22,270 nt of DNA from an uncultured Clostridia bacterium (GTDB lineage Bacteria; Bacillota; Clostridia; Christensenellales; Borkfalkiaceae), in the NCBI GenBank assembly GCA_944354085.1, contig CALVPW010000063.1, positions 1 through 22,270 on the forward strand. The letters run 5' to 3'. The notes below the pieces were generated by a model that saw only the letters and a list, made by a program, of their open reading frames with translations, had not been told where the DNA came from and did no database searches. Numbering within the stretch: the first letter of the stretch is position 1; each line of letters starts with the position of its first letter. Positions 1 to 4,760 of this stretch are shown in pieces. A program made the position numbers and the translations under genes.

Positions 1-220
1 GCAGGCGTGGGAGAGCGCAGATCACGTTCTTTGCCTAAAAGCCAAAGCGGGCGGGGCAGGTATGAGAGACGTGCAATACAACCCTTTGCTTAAAAAGGTA
101 GAGGCTGCGGGCTGGCATGGGAGAGAGTGGATACAGCCTTTTTCCCAAAAAGGTAAAGGCGGCGGGGCAGGTATGGGAGAGCGCAGATACAACCCTTTGC
201 CCAAAAAGGTAAAGCGGCGG
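1..220. repeat. Degenerate tandem repeat, about four units of 55-56 bp
   Basis: Four imperfect copies follow each other, with equivalent points near positions 7, 62, 117 and 173. Each copy carries a TATGGGAGAGCGCAGATACA-like segment, then ACCCTTTGCCCAAAAAGGT, then a GGCGGCGGGGCAG-like joint. The first copy is the most diverged and the array may start before the window. The period is not a multiple of three and short frames are open on both strands, so I see no convincing protein. The copies touch each other without unique spacers, which is not a CRISPR layout. Function is unknown. It lies just beyond the 3' hairpin of the predicted minus-strand RNA. Confidence 0.75.
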
Positions 221-264
221 GGCGTAGCCATTGAATATGCGGGCAGGGTAGGGGAGAGCATAAA

Positions 265-935
265 GTAAGGCGGCGGATCATTCCGATCCGCCGCCCGTTA
301 TTTCGTGGCGTTTTTTATCTTACATTCCGCTGATTCCGGAAAGTTCTTTTCGTAGATCGTACTTACACTTTTTCAACCGAAAGCATTTCGTTCTTGTTGG
401 TTGAAACTCCCTGATCTTTGAAAGGAATTTTTCTTTCCCTTTTACGGTCTGCCAAACTTGTTTCTCTTCTCTCGCATTCGATAGGGGAGATCTTTCCTTA
501 CTTTTCCTCACCAGAATTCAAAGTTCGGATGCATTTCCTTTTTCGTTTCAAAGTTCTTTTCACTTTTCGTCACCAGAAGTTCAAGTGTCAATTGCTTTGA
601 TCGAGATCGGATACTTTGTCGTTTGCGATATCAAACCCACGCAACGAATGGAGTTTTCTCGGTTTTCGCTTTCCCTATTGTTTCCGTACGCGAAACGGTC
701 GTCTGTAGGTGGAATGCGGTTTCGTTTTCCTTAAAAGATCTTCCAAAGAATTTTTCGTTCGACTTTTTCTTTTTCCGCGTCTTCTTTGCTTCGTTGTTTC
801 GTATCGATTTTCATCGACCTACAGATCATACGATCCTTCGAAGTTCATTGGATCTGGAATGGGAAATCGTCTTACGGAAGCGTTCTTTTTCGTCTCTTTT
901 TTGGAGAACTTCCTGTAGCTCACTCCCTTGTTGTG
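265..935 (-). ncRNA. Predicted large structured non-coding RNA (about 650-670 nt), class unknown
   Basis: No credible gene lies here. The minus strand has a near-consensus promoter ending at 941 and a strong GC hairpin at 269-295, giving an RNA from about 935 to 265. Many segments can pair: 703-710 (CTGTAGGT) with 817-824 (ACCTACAG), an 8-bp long-range helix; 371-378 with 399-406 (TTTCAACC/GGTTGAAA), with GAAA/TTTC nested inside; 325-329 with 337-341; and two related bulged hairpins at 500-524 and 561-587. Near the 5' end GGAAG-TTCT can pair with AGAA-(2-nt bulge)-CTTCC. The RNA is rich in A and in GAAA motifs, and much less GC-rich than the surrounding genes, as in large ornate bacterial RNAs (ROOL, OLE, GOLLD). 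It does not resemble tmRNA or RNase P RNA by eye. Promoter, pairings and composition are seen. The RNA itself is inferred, and the class is open. Confidence 0.6.
269..295 (-). terminator. GC-rich hairpin ending the predicted RNA
   Basis: GGCGGCGGATC (269-279) pairs perfectly with GATCCGCCGCC (285-295) around a 5-nt loop. On the minus strand it is followed by TTACTTTATG, a weak U-tract, so termination may be imperfect, or the hairpin may mainly protect the 3' end. On the plus strand the following T-run is also weak. Confidence 0.55.
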
Positions 936-940
936 CCTTC

Positions 941-968
941 ATTATAGCATATAATTTTCATCTGTCAA
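941..968 (-). promoter_or_regulatory. Strong sigma-A promoter for the predicted large RNA
   Basis: Read on the minus strand, TTGACA (963-968) and TATAAT (941-946) are perfect consensus hexamers 16 bp apart. A TGC just before the -10 makes it an extended -10. Upstream (about 970-1010) the DNA is A/T tracts resembling an UP element. Transcription should start near 934-935 and run leftward into a stretch with no gene. Confidence 0.8.
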
Positions 969-1069
969 TAGTTTTGCTGAAAAAAATTTTAATTTTTTGT
1001 AACTTTTTTTCGTCTGTCCCAAAACCGATAAGAAACTGAACAAAAAAGCACGGTAAGGGCAAAAATAAG

Positions 1070-1810
1070 TCAAAAAGTCTTGGCGTTGTAGCTTTCGAGG
1101 AAGCGGTTGATGCGCGGGAAGTCGGACGGTGTGACGATGGAGAGTACCTTTTCGCCGAACACGCCGTTCTCCGTCACGATGACGGCGAGCAGATTTTTGC
1201 GCTCTTCGAAGGCGACGAACACCTCGAAGACGGTGGCGTCCTGACTCATGATGCAGTATTTTTCCATCTCCGATTCGTGCACCACGTCGCGGCAGGGCGT
1301 CTCTTTGAAGAATTTTTCGAGGTCGTCCCCGGCTTTGACGCGGATCTCGATCTCCGAATACAGCCCGTACGAGTTGATGACGCCCACCATCGTGCCGTGA
1401 TCGTACACGATGAGCGACTTCTGCCAATTCTCGCGGAACGCCGTCACGGCGGTGAGGATGGGCTTATCGGCAAAGACGGACGCGATCTTTTTGACTTTGA
1501 TGGCGTCGATGAGGCGGGGCGGGCGGCAGAGCATCGCCTCGATGAATTCGATGTTCTGCACCACCTCGTCGCAGGGGACGGCGATGACCGTCTCGTCCGA
1601 GGCGCCCGTCGTGCGGTGGACGATGGCGTTTCTCAGCTTTCCGTAGTCGATGAGCTCGCTCGCATACCGCCGAACGGTGATGTCGAGGTCGGAACACCGC
1701 TTTACGAGGTCGGTAAAGTTCGCCGTCGCCTTGGCGTTATATAATAGTTTAAGCTGTGCTTCGATGCGGTTGTAACTTTGCAAAAACCGCGGTGCGTTGG
1801 ATATATCCAT
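1070..1810 (-). CDS. HEPN-like domain fused to a CBS-domain pair
   Basis: A 246-residue soluble protein. The N-terminal ~95 residues are helical and contain LRNAIVH (R60, N61, H65), matching the R-[N/D/H]-x3-H motif of HEPN domains, many of which are metal-independent RNases. Two CBS repeats follow (about 105-155, with YDHGTMVGVI; and about 173-243, with LLAVIVTENG and SIVTPSDF). CBS pairs commonly bind adenine nucleotides or S-adenosylmethionine and control an attached domain. I infer a nucleotide-gated HEPN protein. Neither RNase activity nor ligand can be proved from sequence. The ATG at 1810 is chosen because AAGGAGGG lies just upstream and a good promoter precedes it; the frame stays open 59 codons further up but crosses that promoter. 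It sits directly upstream, on the same strand, of the predicted large RNA. Confidence 0.72.
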   Translation of the reverse strand: MDISNAPRFLQSYNRIEAQLKLLYNAKATANFTDLVKRCSDLDITVRRYASELIDYGKLRNAIVHRTTGASDETVIAVPCDEVVQNIEFIEAMLCRPPRLIDAIKVKKIASVFADKPILTAVTAFRENWQKSLIVYDHGTMVGVINSYGLYSEIEIRVKAGDDLEKFFKETPCRDVVHESEMEKYCIMSQDATVFEVFVAFEERKNLLAVIVTENGVFGEKVLSIVTPSDFPRINRFLESYNAKTF

Positions 1811-1831
1811 ACATCCCTCCTTACAAAAAAC

Positions 1832-1860
1832 ATTATAGCATACCTTATATCGTTTTACAA
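1832..1860 (-). promoter_or_regulatory. Sigma-A promoter of the HEPN-CBS gene
   Basis: On the minus strand, TTGTAA (1855-1860) and TATAAT (1832-1837) are 17 bp apart, with TGC before the -10 (extended -10). It lies about 22 bp upstream of the ATG at 1810, leaving room for the AAGGAGGG ribosome-binding site. It is divergent from the spoIIGA promoter region. Confidence 0.7.
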
Positions 1861-1877
1861 GGGGGATTTGAAAAGAG

Positions 1878-1936
1878 GCGACGAATTTCGACGCCGTTCG
1901 TCGCATCTCGGCACGCTGCGCGCGCCAACTTATAGT
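1878..1936 (+). promoter_or_regulatory. Probable spoIIGA operon promoter with Spo0A-box-like sites
   Basis: A -10-like TATAGT lies at 1931-1936, ahead of the spoIIGA ATG at 1963. Upstream, TTCGACG (1887-1893) and TTCGTCG (1897-1903) resemble the inverse of the Spo0A box TGTCGAA and are spaced 10 bp, one helical turn, about 40-56 bp before the likely start. They sit within a perfect 8-bp inverted repeat, GCGACGAA (1878-1885) and TTCGTCGC (1897-1904). The -35 is poor, as expected for an activated promoter. Control of spoIIG by phosphorylated Spo0A with sigma-A is established in Bacillus; here it is inferred. Confidence 0.4.
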
Positions 1937-1962
1937 ATGCTTTTTAAGGATGAGGCGGGAAC

Positions 1963-2922
1963 ATGGTCGTCTATATCGAATACGCATTTTTGGAAAACGC
2001 GCTGCTCGACGGAACGCTTTTGTATGTGACGCACAAGTGCGTGCGCGCCCGTATCCGCGTATGGCGCTTTTTGTTCGCTGCGGCGCTGGGCGGGGCGGAG
2101 GCGGTCGGTTTTCCGCTGCTCCCGCTGCCCGCCGTGGCGGCGTACGCCGTAAAGATCTTGGGCGGCATGCTCTTGTGCGCGGCGTGCGTCCCGTTAAAAA
2201 AATGCCTGCCCGCGTGCGCGGCGTTTTTTGCGCTCACCTTCCTGCTTGGCGGGCTCCTGACGGCGGCGTATAGCTTCTTTGGGATAGAAACTGCTGACGG
2301 GACTGCGTTTTATGTGGAGCGCGCGCCCGTGGCGCTCATCTTTGGCGGCGCCGCAGCGTTCGTGTGCGCGGCGCTCGCGGCGATCGGCGCGCTCTTTCGC
2401 AGCCAAAAGATCCGCCGCGCGAGTTATCCTTGCACGCTCACGGCGGGCGGACGGACGGTGCATTGGACGGGCATCGCGGACAGCGGGAATTTTTTATCCT
2501 TCCGCGGGAAGCCCGTATGCGTGATCTCTGCCGTCGGCGCGCTCGCGCTGTGGGGGAAGAGCCCGCCCGCATGCGGCAGGATCGCGGTGTCCACGGTCAA
2601 CGGAACGCGTACCCGCCCCGTGTTTTGGGTGGAAAAGCTGTGCGTGGGAGACTATTGCGGCGGCGTTTATGTGACGACGGGCGATGTGGGAAAAAATTTT
2701 CAGATGATCGTACATACCGATCTGTTGGGGGGAGATCATGAACGTATTTGCGGTGCTCAGGCATTGGCTCAACAAAATAAAAGGGGAAAACGTCGTACAT
2801 TATTTGTGCGGGAACGAGGCGCTGCCGCTCCCGCTCCCGCCCGAGGAGGAGGCGGAGATGCTCAAAAAGCTCGCGGCGGGGGAGGATGCGGAGACCGTCA
2901 AAGCAAAGCTCGTCGAACATAA
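1963..2922 (+). CDS. spoIIGA: SpoIIGA, pro-sigma-E processing aspartic protease
   Basis: SpoIIGA is the membrane protease of the asymmetric septum that cleaves pro-sigma-E when signalled by SpoIIR. The N-terminal half is very hydrophobic, with about five membrane segments within residues 1-145. The cytosolic half carries the aspartic protease motif DSGN (173-176; usually DTGN), and the gene is followed at once by sigE, its substrate. The ATG at 1963 has a GAGGCGG-type ribosome-binding site. The 3' end is odd: the frame does not stop near the sigE start but reads 185 bp into sigE, giving a Gly/Arg/Ala-rich tail of about 60 residues that looks like a shadow of sigE. One extra base in the G-run at 2727-2732 would produce a TGA overlapping the sigE ATG. 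The natural end is therefore probably near 2741, and the 319-residue length should be doubted. Confidence 0.85.
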   Translation: MVVYIEYAFLENALLDGTLLYVTHKCVRARIRVWRFLFAAALGGAEAVGFPLLPLPAVAAYAVKILGGMLLCAACVPLKKCLPACAAFFALTFLLGGLLTAAYSFFGIETADGTAFYVERAPVALIFGGAAAFVCAALAAIGALFRSQKIRRASYPCTLTAGGRTVHWTGIADSGNFLSFRGKPVCVISAVGALALWGKSPPACGRIAVSTVNGTRTRPVFWVEKLCVGDYCGGVYVTTGDVGKNFQMIVHTDLLGGDHERICGAQALAQQNKRGKRRTLFVRERGAAAPAPARGGGGDAQKARGGGGCGDRQSKARRT

Positions 2923-3445
2923 CCTTCGGCTCGTCGTATACATATCGCGCAAGTTCGAAAATACGGGCGTGGATGCGGACGACCTCATCTCCATCGGCAC
3001 GATCGGGCTCATCAAAGCCATCAATTCTTTCCGCGGCGATAAAAACATCAAACTTGCGACGTATGCCTCGCGCTGCATCGAGAACGAGATCCTCATGTAT
3101 CTGCGGCGCACGGTGCGCTTAAAGAGCGAAGTCTCCTTCGACGAACCGCTCAACACCGACTTCGAGGGGAACGAGCTGCTGCTTTCGGACGTGCTCGGCA
3201 CCGACGGCGAGAGCGTGTACGGCGGCGTGGAGGCGCGCGTGGAAAAGGAACTTCTCGCCGAGGCGCTCAAAAAACTTCCCGAACGCGAACGCACCATCAT
3301 GTATATGCGCTTCGGGCTGGGCGGAAAGGAGGAGATGACGCAAAAAGACGTTGCAGATAAGCTCGGCATCTCGCAAAGCTACATATCCCGTTTGGAAAAA
3401 AAGATCATCGAACGGCTGAAAAAGGAGATCTCCAAGCTCGTATGA
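2738..3445 (+). CDS. sigE: RNA polymerase sigma-E, mother-cell sporulation factor (pro-form)
   Basis: A 235-residue sigma-70 family protein, early mother-cell sigma factor. Landmarks: NEALPLPLP near the N-terminus of the mature part; RLVVYISRKFENTGV and DLISIGTIGLIKAIN (region 2); LATYASRCIENEILMYLRR (2.4); SEVSFDEPLN and ELLLSDVLGTD (region 3); and QKDVADKLGISQSYISRLEKK (region 4 helix-turn-helix). It closely follows Bacillus SigE from memory. The hydrophobic leader before VVHYLCGNEALP is a pro-sequence for SpoIIGA, but about 20 residues long rather than the 27 of Bacillus. The ATG follows a GGGGGGAG ribosome-binding site inside the 3' end of spoIIGA, indicating translational coupling. Confidence 0.96.
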   Translation: MNVFAVLRHWLNKIKGENVVHYLCGNEALPLPLPPEEEAEMLKKLAAGEDAETVKAKLVEHNLRLVVYISRKFENTGVDADDLISIGTIGLIKAINSFRGDKNIKLATYASRCIENEILMYLRRTVRLKSEVSFDEPLNTDFEGNELLLSDVLGTDGESVYGGVEARVEKELLAEALKKLPERERTIMYMRFGLGGKEEMTQKDVADKLGISQSYISRLEKKIIERLKKEISKLV

Positions 3446-3447
3446 TC

Positions 3448-3475
3448 GTATGATTTGTCCGCCGCGCGGCATACT
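3448..3475 (+). promoter_or_regulatory. Possible sigma-F/sigma-G type promoter before sigG
   Basis: In the 71-bp gap between sigE and sigG, GTATGA (3448-3453) and CATACT (3470-3475) are 16 bp apart. GTATG fits the sigma-G -35 (GnATR), and CATACTG is close to its -10 (CATnnTA). In Bacillus sigG has its own promoter read by sigma-F and sigma-G, so a separate promoter is expected here. The match is short and could be chance. Confidence 0.35.
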
Positions 3476-3516
3476 GCCCTTGCCTACATATGCGTTTTTG
3501 CATCGGGAGGTGAAGT

Positions 3517-4287
3517 ATGCTGCAAAAAGTGAGCATCTGCGGGGTGGATACGACGGGGCTCCCAAAACTCAGCCATCGGGAGAACGAAGCGCTCATGCGG
3601 CGGCTCAAAGAAGGCGACCGCGCCGCACGGGATGCGTTCATCATCGGGAACATGCGGCTCGTGCTCTCGCTCGTCAAGCGCTTTTGGGCGAAAAACGCCA
3701 ACGCCGACGACGTGTTCCAGGCGGGATGCGTGGGGCTCATCAAGGCGATCGACGGCTTCGACCTTTCCTTCAACGTCAAATTTTCGACGTACGCGGTGCC
3801 CATGATCCTGGGGGAGATCAAGCGGTATCTGCGGGACGGCAATTCGCTGCGCGTCTCGCGGTCCATCCGCGACAGGGCGTACCGCATCTTAAAGGTGCGG
3901 GAAAGCCTCGAAGAGCGCAACGTGGAGGCGACCATCGAGGCGATCGCCCGCGAGATGCAGGTGTGCGAACGGGAGGTCGCTTACGCGCTCGACGCCATTT
4001 CCGATCCCGTCTCGCTATACGAGCCCGTTTACAACAAGGCGGGGGATACGCTGCGGCTCGTCGATCAGCTCTTTGACGAATCGCAGAGCGAAGAGATCTG
4101 GACGGAACGCGTCGCGCTCAAAGACGCCATTTCGCGCCTCACCGAACGCGAACGCAAGATCTTGCGACTCAGATACTTTGAGGGAAAGACGCAGACGGAG
4201 ATCTCGGCGGAAGTCGGGATCTCGCAGGCGCAGGTCTCCCGTCTCGAAAAGAACGCCATCGGCGCCATCCGCAAAGAGATCTCGTAA
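3517..4287 (+). CDS. sigG: RNA polymerase sigma-G, late forespore sporulation factor
   Basis: A 256-residue sigma-70 family protein that drives late forespore genes after engulfment. The N-terminal KVSICGVDTTGLPKL segment is characteristic of SigG, the region involved in anti-sigma control. Then come NMRLVLSLVKRF, DVFQAGCVGLIKAIDGFDLS and VKFSTYAVPMILGEIKRYLRD (region 2), then DAISDPVSLYEPVYN (region 3), and GKTQTEISAEVGISQAQVSR (region 4). Length and motifs match Bacillus SigG. The ATG at 3517 has GGGAGGTGA just upstream. Position after sigE is the conserved arrangement. Confidence 0.96.
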   Translation: MLQKVSICGVDTTGLPKLSHRENEALMRRLKEGDRAARDAFIIGNMRLVLSLVKRFWAKNANADDVFQAGCVGLIKAIDGFDLSFNVKFSTYAVPMILGEIKRYLRDGNSLRVSRSIRDRAYRILKVRESLEERNVEATIEAIAREMQVCEREVAYALDAISDPVSLYEPVYNKAGDTLRLVDQLFDESQSEEIWTERVALKDAISRLTERERKILRLRYFEGKTQTEISAEVGISQAQVSRLEKNAIGAIRKEIS

Positions 4288-4323
4288 AGGCACCTTTTTG
4301 AAAGCGGGCGCATATACTAAAAC

Positions 4324-4647
4324 GTGGAGACGAGTTTTTCCGAATTGCACAGCAAAGAAGTCGTCAACGTGTTGGACGGCAAGCGCCTCGGCAGGGTCTG
4401 CGACGTCGTCTTTTCCTATCCCGAAGGACGCGTATCGGGCATCGTCGCGCCCGGGGGAAGGGGGCTGCGGTGGTGGCGCGCGGAGGTCTTTATCGAACTG
4501 AGATGCGTCAAAAAGGTCGGCGTCGACGTGGTGCTCGTCGAGCTGCGCACGGCGCCAAAGCCCGCCAAGCGGGGGAAGTGGTGCGCGGGGAAAGAACCGC
4601 CGTATGCGCCGCCGCCCGACCGCCGCGATTACGGCGAATACGAATAA
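4324..4647 (+). CDS. YlmC/YmxH family sporulation protein (PRC-barrel-like)
   Basis: A 107-residue protein beginning ETSFSELHSKEVVNVLDGKRLG and continuing DVVFSYPEGRVSGIVAP. This is the pattern of the small YlmC/YmxH family, which sits next to sigG in many spore formers and has a PRC-barrel-like fold; its role is poorly defined. The last ~30 residues are rich in Pro, Lys and Asp and look disordered. The start is a GTG at 4324 with no clear ribosome-binding site. A TATACT hexamer at 4313-4318 would place a transcript start almost on the GTG, so a leaderless message is possible. No better in-frame start was seen. Confidence 0.75.
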   Translation: METSFSELHSKEVVNVLDGKRLGRVCDVVFSYPEGRVSGIVAPGGRGLRWWRAEVFIELRCVKKVGVDVVLVELRTAPKPAKRGKWCAGKEPPYAPPPDRRDYGEYE

Positions 4648-4657
4648 AATCACACGA

Positions 4658-4692
4658 TTTCATAGTATTATGTGTGACATACTACTATGAAA
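4658..4692. repeat. 35-bp near-perfect palindrome between convergent genes
   Basis: TTTCATAGTA (4658-4667) pairs with TACTATGAAA (4683-4692). After one mismatch, TATGT (4669-4673) pairs with ACATA (4677-4681) around GTG. That is 15 pairs around a 3-nt loop, strikingly AT-rich for this genome. No T-run follows, so it is not a standard terminator. It may be a protein-binding site, an RNA 3'-end stem or a remnant element. Confidence 0.7.
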
Positions 4693-4710
4693 AGTATTAA
4701 AAATGCAATA

Positions 4711-4747
4711 AAAAACAGCCCTGTTCCGCGAAAACAGGGCTGTTTTT
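4711..4747. terminator. Bidirectional rho-independent terminator
   Basis: AAAAACAGCCCTGTT (4711-4725) pairs over 15 bp with AACAGGGCTGTTTTT (4733-4747) around a 7-nt loop. T-runs are present on both strands. It lies between convergent ylmC-like (+) and DnaD-family (-) genes and should end both transcripts. Confidence 0.9.
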
Positions 4748-4760
4748 GTACGATCGTCTG

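Noticed and set aside
1..220. CRISPR array
   Set aside because: Units are contiguous, diverged along their whole length and lack unique spacers; no cas genes in the window.
22..281. Short open frames on both strands in the repeat array
   Set aside because: They arise from repetition of a stop-free unit whose period is not a multiple of three; no start signals.
265..935. tmRNA, RNase P RNA or 6S RNA
   Set aside because: I could not find a tRNA-like end with a tag frame, nor conserved RNase P core motifs, and the length is too great for 6S. Judged by eye only.
623..1039. Plus-strand open frame of 138 residues in the AT-richer block
   Set aside because: Phe/Ser/Arg-rich low-complexity translation, no ribosome-binding site, and it runs antisense over the promoter and RNA predicted on the minus strand.
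1011..1069. Terminator for the HEPN-CBS gene
   Set aside because: T-runs are present on the minus strand but I found no convincing stem, so read-through into the RNA region is possible.
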